A DNA stretch of 64,000 bases, taken from positions 1 through 64,000 of the forward strand of contig NGBS01000006.1 in the NCBI GenBank assembly GCA_002245135.1, in the 5' to 3' direction. Each line of letters begins with the position of its first letter. The stretch's first letter is position 1. This document shows, piece by piece, positions 22,601-33,379 of the stretch. The notes below the pieces were generated by a model, which was not told the DNA's origin, did no database searches, and worked only from the letters and a program-made list of their open reading frames with translations. Made by a program: the position numbers and the translations under genes. This DNA is from Proteromonas lacertae. Taxonomy: Eukaryota; Sar; Bigyra; Opalinata; Proteromonadidae.

Positions 22601-23523
22601 ACACCTTCTTTAAATGATAAAGAAATATCATTACAATCTTTCGCACATTCAGCATTAATTTCATCAAACATTTCAACAGGTGTTTCAGTAACAGTAGCAG
22701 AAGTAGGAGTTTTAGCAAAACAACCTAATCTCATATTTTTATTAACAAATTTGGATTTATCTTCTTTTTCAACAAGTAATCCAGTATCTTTCAATATTAC
22801 ACCATAATTTCCAATATTTACTGTTGTAGTTGGTGGTGTGACCTGCAATTGTCTGGTTATATTATTGGATAAAATTCTGGTTGTTGTTATAGTGATTGGA
22901 ATTAATTGACTAAAATCATTTCTTATTGAAATTATATCATCACATTCAACTTTCGAATAAGTAGCTTCACCTGTAACATCTACTGGAGTATCTCCAATTT
23001 TAGTAACGGCATCTTTGAATAATACATATGCATATTCTTTAGCAAAACTAATCACAATTAGATAATTTGGTGAAGCAGGAGCAACACCATCTGCATTGTA
23101 ATATTTACAACTCAATATTCCACCTGTCTTTGATAATACATCTTTAAACACTTCTAATCCAGTTACAGTCCATAATTTATTACTATCAATTGCTTTAACC
23201 AATTTAACAGATGCAACTTCACTCATCATTCGAGCAGCACTACTCACAGCAGATAATTCTCGACTACTAGGACTATAAACACTACTTCCTCCAGAACTGG
23301 GCAACTTTGAATGAACGGCTCCAAATGGATTACCCATAAAACATCTTCTCAAACTACAATCTGGACCACTGTAACTTTCACCTCCATCTATTCCAACTGT
23401 TTCAAAACACTCACAAACTGAGTTTTTACATGTACCATGACCACTACATCCATTTGGACATACACTATTCACATAGTATATACCACAAACAAAGATTATC
23501 AATGAAATAAAGATCAATTTCAT
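19603..23523 (-). CDS. Secreted EGF-module protein with three internal repeats
   Basis: A single exon encodes 1,306 residues. A signal peptide (MKLIFISLIIFVCGIYYVNS) is followed by an EGF/tenascin-like module (CPNGCSGHGTC...C.CF). The middle holds three diverged copies of a roughly 300-residue unit with the pattern GG-x-L-x-C, IDVKG or VTG, C...[IL]R[NR]D, GYG...KD[LI/T]G and a following Cys. Three more EGF-like modules (CSGQGEC, CNGNGRC, CSGRGIC) end the protein, each with C.C..G..G..C. No membrane helix is seen. The modules match those of stramenopile extracellular proteins, including mastigoneme/Sig-type proteins; a flagellar-hair or wall role is only a guess. The lack of introns contrasts with its neighbours. 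Confidence 0.85.
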   Translation of the reverse strand: MKLIFISLIIFVCGIYYVNSVCPNGCSGHGTCKNSVCECFETVGIDGGESYSGPDCSLRRCFMGNPFGAVHSKLPSSGGSSVYSPSSRELSAVSSAARMMSEVASVKLVKAIDSNKLWTVTGLEVFKDVLSKTGGILSCKYYNADGVAPASPNYLIVISFAKEYAYVLFKDAVTKIGDTPVDVTGEATYSKVECDDIISIRNDFSQLIPITITTTRILSNNITRQLQVTPPTTTVNIGNYGVILKDTGLLVEKEDKSKFVNKNMRLGCFAKTPTSATVTETPVEMFDEINAECAKDCNDISLSFKEGVTPPTTTDSCVLLMDGDGVVDIEDSEIYKNLRKEVNEKEVIYKIGKYAAVTETSSFYELGHVVIRTVEIANDATTIPNSDKLEKDELKYLNEGRVLYATVLVNGIFKEEKVEMTADNTFTAISGVVMPYVRTYPIDPLTPLPTTSLVKQKSPATLYKAYYFANDLLNSFKKEGGILHCTYTPKSSGSGRVLQGNPSEVDIDVKGIVRNSKNNEIIYSYVETSTDLSTGILKCSSVKSIRNDLTIYHPTKVEVTNGGRRQLADLELKWNGYGDMLKDLGFIKNKKDNKIACYTAKGIIEVKEYPVTIDFNADNGITFSVTSDIADGVYKCFPLMRYDGSYVSLENSDMKDKIVKDGNTYYYGDFAPLTDAIELKQKADKTKAIVLNKESSISLGDTKQIKLTLTKEIPKDLINYFKKDQVFKLKLIKTASPLEEITITIKLGDTSGSDPKTYSFDITNPPDPFDATGYTPLLALYIEIKETPTPLPLPTIKTLDSNTKLYEISDFLENEISQLPNIGGSLQCNINDKGSVEIIDVKGVKINTDKTLSGFFLFDSPLNNRRLLLDIYSITNCKVLSLRRDISLYNPLLLDSSNYDGSNVIWRGYGTIFKDIGYDYNTVKTMGCVKGSEKFLFYNVKISNVKQNGDIYDLKITVNNSTKPLNDDICYLLNNGIEGSELFELVRKDSKGDYYLGKTVIDESGRSEEIRKEDGSISTTYNENAIVTEKDIDSLDKMNIADLDKPTPSIKIPPSFIGFESQKMMQPGTTITFTFIVNGIPDKAQSSQIIRIEKEISDDKAKERFKIFLSSQLSLPDVFKPTQPPRLRSLQTSPPSVLVILSWLSEGSTHVSLECSGQGECDRTTGLCKCYDGFSGSGCQRLDCPNNCNGNGRCVALSELLSNDELKDYKGYGNKHVGEYKESADKSESVEFDNQVYGCLCDKRHRGYDCSLIECPSSEDPEGGTNTVGNEYRDCSGRGICNYSTGVCECFDGFSGEGCQNQVEMM

Positions 23524-23628
23524 TTTGGATGTAAATAAATACGTTTAATTTACTTTTACAAAGTCAATATTTTGTTTTTTATTTCTTTATATATACAATA
23601 CAATATATTAATAATAATATTTATTTAT

Positions 23629-24924
23629 TTAAACACTACAGTTATTTAATACATTTCCTAATTCAAAAAACAATTTATCATATTCTTTCTTACTTTCACT
23701 ATCATATTCAGCTTTTTGACTATTTCCTAAAAATACAGCTAACATAGTTGAGCAATTATCATTCTTCACTAATAATTCATGAATCACTTTCTCAAACGAA
23801 ATTATTATTGATAAAACTTCATTATAAAATCGCAAATCATAATTAACACTATTGCTTATTTCAATCACTTTCATCATTATTTCATTATCTATTTTACTCC
23901 ATTCTGCATCATTATTTTCATATAATATTATATGTTCACTAACAAAAAAGCTTAAATGGCTGTAAAATATCTTCAAAAAGCCATATAAACTATCATCTTT
24001 TAAATATTTTAAACTACGCAATAATAATTTTCTACCTTTCAATATTGTCATTAATCGACAAATCCAACCAGCATCAATTATCTTTAAATCATTTTGATAT
24101 CCCAAACAATTTAATAATTGCTTCAAACAATATTCTCTTTCTCTTTTTGTTTCTTCTTTTTCATATTCATTAAAACTCTTTATATTTTCATCACTATATT
24201 CTTCTAACAATAATATAGCACGATATCCACTCTCTACTTGACGTTTCAAAGCCCAATTTATATGTTTAAATCCATTACTTTCAATTGAATCTAAATCTAA
24301 TACTTTTCGAGGTTGATAAATATTACTGCTCTTTGGAATTCCCAAGGCATTCTTATTCTTACTGAAACTACTTAATCGCTTTTCTTCTATATATTGGAAA
24401 TCTTTCAAACATAATTGAAAGTATTTATTTTGACCAGGAGGTAAAGGATGATAGGGAATTTCATAATTTGGATTACTCTTTCGTTTCTCTTTCTTTTCGT
24501 ATTCTAAATAGTAATAATCATTCTCATAAGGATATGAATTGTAAAAGTAGGAGTTACATTGCATATTTACATAATTCATATCTTCTTCTCTCATAGATAA
24601 CACACTTTCTTCGATTGGTTGAGGTACATAAGTGTCTAACTCTAATTGAAGTTGTACTGAATCATTAAATGAATATGCTTGAGAATCATAGGATTGATTT
24701 CCGTAGGAATAGTAAGAAATGTTTGGATCAATAACATTGAGATCTTGATTCATCATTGGACTAGGTGTTCCAACACTATTGTCTATAGATCTTTGGTATA
24801 ATGGAATATGTTCAGCTCCTGTAGAAGCTGCAGATTGAGCAGAAGGTGGAGTATTGTATTGATCCTGACGACCAGAATAAATCATAGGAGATGACCACAT
24901 ATCGTGAGGCTTTGGTTCACTCAT
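23629..24924 (-). CDS. PAT1: PAT1-like mRNA decapping activator
   Basis: 431 residues from ATG 24924. A Tyr/Gln/Ser-rich N-terminus precedes the Pat1 core block (NDYYYLEYEKKEKRK ... YQPRKVLDLDSIES). The C-terminal helical domain contains RLMTILKGRKLLLRSLKYL, equivalent to the Pat1 KG+KL..R..P.L motif. Pat1 bridges deadenylated mRNA, the Lsm1-7 ring and Dcp2 in P-bodies. The protein is shorter than animal PATL1 (about 770 residues), mostly by loss of N-terminal disorder. An upstream in-frame TTG start at 24951 was not chosen. It is divergent from NOP14 across 81 bp. Confidence 0.8.
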   Translation of the reverse strand: MSEPKPHDMWSSPMIYSGRQDQYNTPPSAQSAASTGAEHIPLYQRSIDNSVGTPSPMMNQDLNVIDPNISYYSYGNQSYDSQAYSFNDSVQLQLELDTYVPQPIEESVLSMREEDMNYVNMQCNSYFYNSYPYENDYYYLEYEKKEKRKSNPNYEIPYHPLPPGQNKYFQLCLKDFQYIEEKRLSSFSKNKNALGIPKSSNIYQPRKVLDLDSIESNGFKHINWALKRQVESGYRAILLLEEYSDENIKSFNEYEKEETKREREYCLKQLLNCLGYQNDLKIIDAGWICRLMTILKGRKLLLRSLKYLKDDSLYGFLKIFYSHLSFFVSEHIILYENNDAEWSKIDNEIMMKVIEISNSVNYDLRFYNEVLSIIISFEKVIHELLVKNDNCSTMLAVFLGNSQKAEYDSESKKEYDKLFFELGNVLNNCSV

Positions 24925-25005
24925 CAGATCTTCTATTTTTGCTAAATTCAAAAATCAAGCTTCAAACTCACTTTGATATCAAACCTGTAGTCAAACCACA
25001 TTAAA

Positions 25006-25869
25006 ATGACAAAAAGTAGAAAACTGCTTCAAAGCAAGTTAAAGAACAATTTAACTAAGCAAATTCAAGAACGTCAGAAAAAGTATTTGAATTGATGTTA
25101 ATTTGATAGAATAGTGAATTCTTTTGATGTATATGAGAATAAAAGACAGAAGAAAATGTATATTTACATGTATTATGCATTTTAGTATACCTGGACAACG
25201 TTTAGCAGGAAGAAACCGTAATGTAGCAAAAGCAAGGCAAATGGCAATAGAAAAAAGATCAAAAACATTATTAGTAGAATATTCAGAACGTGATAAACAA
25301 AATAGTTTTAAAGATAGTCGTTTTGGTGAAACAGATGCTTCAATGTCTATAGAAGAGAAGATGTTGCGTAGATTCCAAGAACAAGTATTGTTTATTATTA
25401 ATATAATTTAAAAAAATATAGAGAAAAAAGCAATCTAAAAAACAAGTTTATAATTTAGAAGATGAATCTAATCAAGAAGATGCTTTAACTCATTATGGTC
25501 AAAAGTTAAATGGTATAAATATAATTAATATTTTATATTATAATAGATGATTTTGATTTTGAAAAGAATCCAGAATATGAAACTGATTCAGAAGATGATG
25601 ATAGAAATAGTGGTTTTAGAAGGCTTGAGAATCAAGCCCACTTCAAAGATGCTGGTGATCCAAATCGTCCCAAAACCCACAAGGAAATAATGATGGAAAT
25701 AATCCAAAAATCAAAAGAAAGAAAAGAAGAAAAAAGAAAAGAAAATGAAGAGAATGAAGAGATTATTTTCAAGTTAAATAATGATTTGAATGATATTAGG
25801 GATTTATTGGTTTTTAGAAAGGATCATCCTGAAGTAGAAGTAGATAATAGTGACATTAAGAACTATGAT

Positions 25870-25904
<35 letters not shown>

Positions 25905-28004
25905 TTTTCAATTTTATTTTATGTTTTGTTTAGAATATGATGAAGATGCAAAGAAATTATTATTGGAACAAAAAGCTAAAGCCTCAGATCGTAAAAAGAC
26001 ACCTGAAGAAAAGGCAAAAGAAGAATATGAGAAATTACAAATACTGGAAAGTAACAGAGTGAAAAGAATGAGAGGTGAAATAATCGAGAATTATGATAGT
26101 AAAGGAAGAAAAAATAGAAGAAATAAACGAAGAAAGATGGAAGAAGATAATGATGATGATAATAATGATGATGAAGAAGGAGAAAGTGAAGAAGAAGATG
26201 ATGATCATGAAGAAGAAATTGATAATGAAAATGAAATAGAATTAGAAAATGGAATTGAAGAAGAAGGTGAAGAGGAAGAAAATGAAGAAGAAGAAGAAGA
26301 AATGGAAATTGGAAGTGAAGAAGAAGAAAAAGAAGAAAACGAAGAAGAAAATGATGATGAAGATGATGAAGAAGAAAAAGAATCAAAAAAGAAGAATAAA
26401 AAATCATCCACTAAAAAAGATAAACCACTAACCAAGAATCAATTGAGAATAAAAAGACAACAAATCATGAATCAAGCCAAAAATGAAATGCCATATATAT
26501 TAAATTGTCCAAATACGTTAGAAGAGTTTTATTTATTAATTGAACAATATGTTAGAAATGATAATGACATTAACGACTTAATTGAGAGAATAAGAACTTG
26601 TACAAATATTCATTTAAATAATGAAAATAAAGGTAAAATGATGAATGTATAAATATATTTTTATTATAATAGTTTTACAATAATTTGATTCAGTATATTA
26701 GAGATATTTGTAACAATTTAAAAGACAATGATTCTGCTTATTTATCATCCAATTATATAGTGACAATAACAAAACAGTTATTCTTAATTGGACAAGATTA
26801 CAACAGTTGTTCTAAAACAATATTCATTAAATTATTAAAGGAGTTAAACTTTAAATTAGATAAAATCATTAGTGGAAATTTCATCAAAAATATTTCCACT
26901 GAAAATAAAAGTACATTTTTATTATCTGATTTGATTGTATTTAAATTAATATTTGACTTATTCCCAGTTACTGATTTTAATCATCCAATAGTATCATCAG
27001 CTATGTTAATAATGTGTAGAGTATATATATATATATTATATTATTTATATATATATTATAGAGTATAATATACAGTAATATAATCTCAACTTGTGATATA
27101 ATATCATTATTATTTACTGCTTCATTATTATTACAATATGTAAAAGAAACAAAGAGAATTATTCCTGAAATATTTTGGTTATTGGAAAACATAGTGTTTT
27201 TATGTTTTAATACTGACAAAATTGAAGATATGAGATTTAAGAATAATAAAAGTATATAAATATTATTGTTTTTATAATAGATATTGAATGGTTAAACTAC
27301 AATAATTCTGAAACTGAAAGAAAAAATATTTCATTCATTTTACCACTTTCATTTATTGATAAAACAGATATTGAAGAATCCCAAGAAGTTAAATATAAAA
27401 TATACAACACCCTATTCAATATAATAACTGAATCAATAGATATATATAAAGATAATTCCTGTTTTATTGAATATTACACTCCAATCTTTGAAGTATTAAA
27501 CTCAATAGAAACAAAGAACTTTAAGAATATAAATATCAGAAAGCAAAAGAAGGAATTAATTAATAAATTATATCATTTCTTAGTTATTTCAATGAATAAT
27601 AGACAACCAGTATCTTTACAAAAAGAAGCGAGAAAAGCTGAAGCTATAAAAGAATTTGTATATTATATTATTATTATTATACTGTCTTTTAGGAACCTGA
27701 ATATGAAGAAGAATATATTCCAGGAAAGAATTATGATCCAAACCAACAAAAAGCTATTGAAAAACAACTCAAGAAACAGTTTAAAAGAGAACAAAAAGGA
27801 GCTGCTAGAGATCTTAGAAAAGATAGTCAATATATTGCTTCAATTAAAGAAAATGAAAGGAAAGAGCAAGAAGAAGCAAAAGAGAAAAATAGGAAAAGAA
27901 TTGAGACATTTTTACAAGAACAACAAGTATCGTTTAAACAGACGATGGGGAAAAAACATGCTAAGACTTCTGGTAAAGAAGTTGCTAACAATATTCAAAC
28001 TTAA
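25006..28004 (+). CDS. NOP14: Nucleolar protein NOP14
   Basis: Ten exons give 892 residues, the family's usual length. N-terminal NSFDVYENKRQKK matches NPFE...N+.K. TLLVEYSERDKQNSFKDSRFGE and MSIEEKMLRRFQEQ are the Nop14 signature, followed by EDALTHYGQKL. A long Glu/Asp tract lies at about 26100-26390. The C-terminus EYEEEYIPGKNYDPNQQKA...KQFKREQKGAARDLRKD is diagnostic. NOP14 acts in the small-subunit processome, in 18S rRNA maturation. Introns: 25083-25109, 25158-25185, 25385-25421, 25513-25546, 25871-25933, 26647-26672, 27021-27061, 27252-27280 and 27658-27692. Confidence 0.96.
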
Positions 28005-28123
28005 TATTTATATATGCTATTTTCGTTTTGTTATTGTAATGTTTATGCTGTAAATAATTCAAATAAAATAAAATAATGTTAGTAATTATTCATCATTAAG
28101 ATAAATTCAAGAAAGAAGAAGAA

Positions 28124-28236
28124 AATGTTTCATAAATTCAAAAATTAATAAAAATCTAATAGCTCGTTTAGCTCAGTCGGTAGAGCGCTGGCCTTTTAAG
28201 CCAGTGGTCGGGGGTTCGAGTCCCCTAGCGAGCGTT
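28124..28236 (+). repeat. Left arm of a 113-bp inverted repeat containing tRNA-Lys
   Basis: Identical by eye to the reverse complement of 30318-30430: 38 nt of upstream flank, the whole tRNA and two following T residues. Outside these limits the sequences diverge at once. Confidence 0.9.
28162..28234 (+). tRNA. tRNA-Lys (anticodon TTT)
   Basis: 73 nt, intronless. The acceptor stem GCTCGTT pairs with AGCGAGC, the discriminator is G, the anticodon stem CTGGC/GCCAG holds loop CTTTTAA, and the B box is GGTTCGAGTCC. Confidence 0.97.
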
Positions 28237-28439
28237 ATTTTTATTGTTTTTTCTTTCTTTTTTATTTATTTATTGAATTAATTTTCTTTAATATTGCATT
28301 TGCGAACTTTAATTCAATAAATAAATATTGTGTAACTGATGTAACATGGGTTTTTATACAATTTAACCAAACATTTCAGCCAATAATATTCTTTTGATCT
28401 TTTCTGATTTGTTCTTAGAATTTCTCTCAAATATATCTT

Positions 28440-29091
28440 ATGACTGACTACACACTCGTTTATTTCCCATTAAAAGGAAGAGCAGAGGCTATAAGAATTG
28501 CTTTAGAGCTGTCTGGATGTAAGTACACAGAAGATAATGTGACTGGTGAGACTTGGGGTGAAAAGAAAAAGCAATTGACAGATGAAGGAGTATTACCTTT
28601 CGGTCATGTTCCACTTTTAAAACATAAAGGCAAAAATGTGTGTGAAAGTATGACAATCCTTAGATATCTCGGAAGAGAGTATATCATTTTGATTAATTTA
28701 TTATAGACACAAAATGTATGGTGATAGTGATGATGACAAATGGCAAATTGATATGTTAGTTGATGGTGCTTTAGATTTAAGAGAAGCATTTCTTAATGTA
28801 ATATTTGCACCAGAAGCAGGAAAAGCAGCAGCCCAAAAGAAGTTCTTAGAAGAAACTTTACCTACATGGATTGGTTACTTCGATAAATTAAAGCAAAAAA
28901 ATCCAGGTGATCACTTTGTAGGTAAGAAATTATCAATTGCTGATATTGCTATCTTCGATATATTAAATGGTATTGAAACCATTCATAAAGGTACAGTAAC
29001 AAAGAAAGAAAATCTCAAAAAATTCGTAGAAACATTTGCTGCTCAACCAAAATATGCAGAGTATCGTAAATCATCTAGATATCATGCTTAA
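28440..29091 (+). CDS. Glutathione S-transferase, sigma/pi-like, copy 1
   Basis: Two exons around a 28-nt intron (28679-28706) give 207 residues. The thioredoxin-fold N-terminus has the catalytic-Tyr context LVYFPLKGRAEAIRI. The cis-Pro loop is HVPLLKHKG and the glutathione-binding ESMTILRYLGRE follows. The helical C-domain includes the N-capping motif SIADIAIFDIL. The enzyme conjugates glutathione to electrophiles in the cytosol. About four fifths of residues match the next gene, so this is a recent tandem duplicate. A 5' flank of about 200 bp separates it from tRNA-Lys. Confidence 0.93.
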
Positions 29092-29511
29092 ATGGATAAT
29101 AGAATGTAACAAAGATATTAATCCTTTGTATTAATTGTTGTTTGTTTCAACTTTGAATTCTATTAATACCATACTTTATAGCACTAAGTAAACTATACAT
29201 ATGACAATTCTTTCTGACTTTATTGTTTTTTGTGTAGATCTGCTGAAAACATCTTGGAACAACAAATGTACAATTACTCTATACACTATTGATATGTTTT
29301 ACCAATTATTCTTTGTATTAAACCATAAAAGTGATAATTTCAACTATAAAGTCTAACTAAAACTACCAAACCAATTATTTATTAATTTTCTAGTAATTTA
29401 TTCATTTTTACACATTACCACATGTATAACTGCTTTCTCATTTATTCTTTGGATGAGTTTTTATTGGTTTAAAATCTTTCTTTTTTAATCATTTTATTTC
29501 ACATTTAATTC
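29092..29511 (+). other. Spacer between the two GST genes
   Basis: No coding signal seen. It holds the 3' flank of copy 1, including GTTGTTTGTTTC at about 29137, and the promoter region of copy 2. Confidence 0.6.
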
Positions 29512-30162
29512 ATGTCTACTACCGCTTTCATCTATTTTCCAATAAAAGGAAGAGCAGAAGCCGATAGAATAGCCTTAGAGCTAGCTGGATGCAAGTATAC
29601 AGAAGAAAATGTTACTAAAGATAAATGGTCTGAAGAAAAGAAGAAATTATTAGCAGATGGCTTATTACCATTTGGACAAATACCAATATTAAAACACAAA
29701 GGTAAGTCATTAGTGCAAAGTATGACAATTCTCAGATATCTCGGAAGAGAGTATATCATTTTGATTAATTTTTATAGACACAAAATGTATGGTGATAATG
29801 ATGATGACAAATGGCAAATTGATATGTTAGTTGATGGTGCTTTAGATTTAAGAGAAGCATATTTAGTAGTAACACATACTGATCCAAAAACTAGAGAAAC
29901 TGTTGAAAAGGAGTTTGTAACTAATAAACTACCTACATGGATTGGTTACTTTGACAAATTAAAGCAAAAAAATCCAGGTGATCACTTTGTAGGTAAGAAA
30001 TTATCAATTGCTGATATTGCTATCTTTGATATTTTATCTGAAGTAGATGCCATGAGCAAAGGAGCTGTTAAGAAGAATGAACATCTCAAAAAGTTCTTGG
30101 AAGCCTTTGCTGCTCAACCAAAATATGCAGAGTATCGTAAATCATCTAGATATCATGCATAA
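29512..30162 (+). CDS. Glutathione S-transferase, sigma/pi-like, copy 2
   Basis: 207 residues after removal of a 27-nt intron (29751-29777) at the same position as in copy 1. Because 27 is divisible by three and the intron has no stop, an unspliced reading gives nine extra residues (YIILINFYR) after RYLGRE; these are absent from the family and should not be annotated as protein. Catalytic context FIYFPIKGRAEADRI and the QSMTILRYLGR site are intact. Most divergence from copy 1 lies at about 29870-29930 and near 30040, in the substrate-side helices. Confidence 0.93.
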   Translation: MSTTAFIYFPIKGRAEADRIALELAGCKYTEENVTKDKWSEEKKKLLADGLLPFGQIPILKHKGKSLVQSMTILRYLGREYIILINFYRHKMYGDNDDDKWQIDMLVDGALDLREAYLVVTHTDPKTRETVEKEFVTNKLPTWIGYFDKLKQKNPGDHFVGKKLSIADIAIFDILSEVDAMSKGAVKKNEHLKKFLEAFAAQPKYAEYRKSSRYHA

Positions 30163-30317
30163 ACGGATAATAAAATGTAATGAACAATATACTTCTATCT
30201 GTTGAATATAAGTTGTTGTTTGAAATATAAATATACTGCATAATGAAATATAAAAATAATGAAGAATGTAACATAATAAAATATTCATCTAAAGAAAAGA
30301 AAAAAATAGAAAAAAAG

Positions 30318-30430
30318 AACGCTCGCTAGGGGACTCGAACCCCCGACCACTGGCTTAAAAGGCCAGCGCTCTACCGACTGAGCTAAACGAGCTATTAGAT
30401 TTTTATTAATTTTTGAATTTATGAAACATT
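30318..30430 (-). repeat. Right arm of the 113-bp tRNA-Lys inverted repeat
   Basis: Reverse complement of 28124-28236. The arms enclose about 2.1 kb with both GST genes. Confidence 0.9.
30320..30392 (-). tRNA. tRNA-Lys (anticodon TTT), inverted copy
   Basis: Same 73-nt sequence as 28162-28234 on the opposite strand, with all stems intact, so probably functional. Confidence 0.97.
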
Positions 30431-30557
30431 CTATACTTCTCTTTTGAATATCTTTTCATAAAGCGTAGTTTTACAAAAAATATGTATAAATATTCATTCA
30501 ATAAACATATCTTTATAAAATAAAACAATATAATAATACAATATATAATATTTTTAT

Positions 30558-31373
30558 TTAATTTGTTTCAACAGGTAAATTTTCATTTCCATTTTCAACA
30601 ATCACTTTACCACCTTTATTTGAATTATCATTATCTTCAACAGGTAAATTACAATGTTCTTCTTCTTCATCTTCATCTTTTAATAATTGTTTAGCAGCAA
30701 CAGCAGCATCATTAATACCACGACTCTTAGGTAGAGAAGGTAAATTTAATAAATCACTATCATTCTTTTTACTAGTAGCTAATGATGATGTTTTACTTTT
30801 GGTTAATTTGTTATTTTCTTCACCTGGAAAGATCATTTTATAAACTATATTAACCACAGGATGTATATAATTATAAAGAAAATGTTCTGCACCATCGTTG
30901 TAGAGACATATAAATAAAATAAAAGATCTCATGAAAATGTAAGGTATAAATGTAGTTAATGATTTGAAAATCTCTTCAAACACTAATGTAATAGACACCA
31001 TAATCCAATATCCTGTCCTATTCATAATAACATTGACAATTATACCAATGCGAGTTATTTGAATAATCATTTCTTAAATCAATAAAGCATTGCATCAATG
31101 GGACAAATACAAACCAAATATTACTAAATAATATATAAATAATATGTTTATACCTAATTTGTAATAATCCTAAGATATAAAAAAGTAAAAGCATGGGCGC
31201 TGCTATAATGACTAAAAAGGCCTGGAATTTTGTAATATTAAGTTTCTTAGACAGAATTCCGAAGATTTCTATAATTTAGATATAAAAAATAGTATACGGG
31301 CTTTATTCAGGATTGATTTATCAAAATCTTCATCTGTAATAGAGAAGATTGACAAAAAATTAGAGCTGCTCAT
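30558..31373 (-). CDS. REEP/HVA22/TB2-DP1 family ER membrane-shaping protein
   Basis: Four exons give 242 residues. Paired hydrophobic hairpins are visible (FLVIIAAPMLLLFYILGLL; YWIMVSITLVFEEIFKSL). The family block SHWTGYWIMVSITLVFEE...IPYIFMRSFILFICLYNDGAEHFLYNYIHPVV matches TB2/DP1 (WLxYWxV...P...hK...L.....GA..hY..hhxP). The tail is acidic and disordered. These proteins bend ER tubules. Introns are 31269-31297, 31124-31153 and 31018-31045. It is head-to-head with a second multi-helix protein, 99 bp between starts. Confidence 0.82.
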
Positions 31374-31472
31374 CACTATTTTAAAAATTAAAAAAAAATG
31401 ATTTGAGGTAAGATCAGATCAAGATTGTCAAGTCAAAATATTTCATTTCTAATTATTTCGATTCCTACACAA

Positions 31473-32049
31473 ATGGCACAATTTTTAAAAGATAATGTTT
31501 TGTTACCATTACGAAACAAGACCGTTCCTTTCTATAACAGGACTGTTATCGCAAAATCAAGTACTTTCATTTAATTAGGTTTTATTGTTAATAGAAAAGG
31601 TTGCACCATATGCAGAAAAGCTCAAAGTTCAGGAAGTAGACATTTTTAATGCACTAGTGTTTGTAATTTCGTTATTAGCCATCTTGATCGTTGGAGTCAA
31701 TAAATTGTCGTATACTTATTGCTATTCTATCTATAGATTACTTTACTTTTTAATTGTTCCAATATTTTCAATGAGAGGAGAAGATACTGAATCTAACCAA
31801 ATGTTGTATGTTTTATTATGTATATATTGTGTAAATAGTTTGTTATATTTTGAAGCATTCTCATTCCTGTTAGTATGTGAGAATATTTTTTGTTTCTACG
31901 TAATGCCTTACTATACATACACTCGTCTCGCTTTGTTTATATTTTTGTATTATTTTGATGGATATGAATGGATGAACAGATTATTAATTGATCCAGTATG
32001 TAATTTGCTATATGAAAGAGTTATTCAAAAAGTTACAAAAATAGATTAA
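31473..32049 (+). CDS. Small multi-span membrane protein, REEP-like
   Basis: 171 residues after removing introns 31561-31594 and 31710-31736; the latter is 27 nt, stop-free and in frame, so it is easily missed. Four hydrophobic stretches are seen: LVFVISLLAILIVGV, LLYFLIVPIF, MLYVLLCIYCVNSLLYF and YYTYTRLALFIFLYYFDG. The end YTRLALFIFLYYFDGYEWMNRLLIDPV follows the REEP pattern (hK...L.....G....hhxP), but weakly. It may be a diverged paralogue of its head-to-head neighbour. Confident as a gene, not as a family assignment. Confidence 0.65.
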
Positions 32050-32185
32050 ATACAAATTTCTTTATTTTCTATTCTTTTTTTTGTATTTGTTAGATTAATA
32101 AATAAAAACACACAAAATCAAATAATTTAATATAGGTTATAAAACATAAATTAATAAATAACTATTTAATTACGAAATATATAAT

Positions 32186-33343
32186 TTAAAACAATTCATT
32201 AATATTACTAAAGAAAATATCTTCACCATTATCAACTACTACTTCTTCTTCTTCCATTATCTCTTTTTCTTTACTTTTCTCACTTGTATCAGAACTATCA
32301 GTACTACTTCTAGAATTAGATACACTTTTTATTACACTCTCTTTTTCTTTAACTTTGTTTATATATTGTAGAATTTCAGATTCACTTACTTTTCTCATCT
32401 CTATTTTTGAGTTTCTTCTTACTGATGATAATAAATTTGTTGTAGTTGTACCATTATTAATTGTAGTAGTAGTAGTAGTAGTTGTTGTTGTTCTAATGTT
32501 ATTATCTTTTCTATTTCTTCTATTATCTCTTGTTCTTTCTCTACTCGATTCTTTATCATCAATTTTACTAACACTTTTCCTTTTCACTATTTTCTTTCCT
32601 TTCTTTTTATTATTTATACTGTTTCTATTCTTATCTTTCTTTAATCTTTTGCTATTGATTAAACTACTACTACTACTATTATTATTATTATTTTTATTCT
32701 TATTATTCCCTTTCTTATCATCATCATCTTCATTATTGAATATATCATTATTTATTATCTCATCTTCCTCATCCTCTTCTTCTTTATCTCTTCCCTCAAA
32801 AGTCTTTCTAATATATTCTCTATCAACATCAGTTTTGATTAAATTATTACTATAAGATCTATCAGTAGAACCAAGTGATTTTGAAGAATCCATAAATTCA
32901 ATGGATAACGAATTACTAGTAGTGGATCTTAAACTACCACTATTACTGTTAGTAGCGTAATTATTATTATTATTTCTATTGAATATTGGCGGTGAATACA
33001 TGTATTCATAATACTTAAATTCTATATTAATATAATCTCTCAATACCTCCATTTCATTACTAGAAGTAATTATACTTTCTTTCTCATATAAAGAATCTTC
33101 ATAAAAATAATTTTTATAATTATCGCAATCATTATGATTGTTGATTATTTTTTCTAAATTCTTATCTCTTACTTCATCAAAGAATGGATTACATATACTT
33201 TCTCTGATACTTATTCTTTTATGTGGATTGTAGATTAACATTGATTTTATTAACTCTATTCCATTCTTATCAGTGATATGTTCAAACTTTTTATCGAAAT
33301 TAACTATATTTCTATTTCTACTTTTAGTAGAACTACTAATTGT

Positions 33344-33379
<36 letters not shown>

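Noticed and set aside
25976-26407. Leu/His-rich minus-strand ORF under NOP14
   Set aside because: It is the antisense of the NOP14 acidic repeat tract; codon pattern and composition are explained by the sense strand.
28005-29180. Blastocystis-style TGTTTGTT polyadenylation motif that creates stop codons
   Set aside because: Most genes here have encoded stops, and the motif is not found consistently; GTTGTTTGTTTC after GST copy 1 appears isolated.
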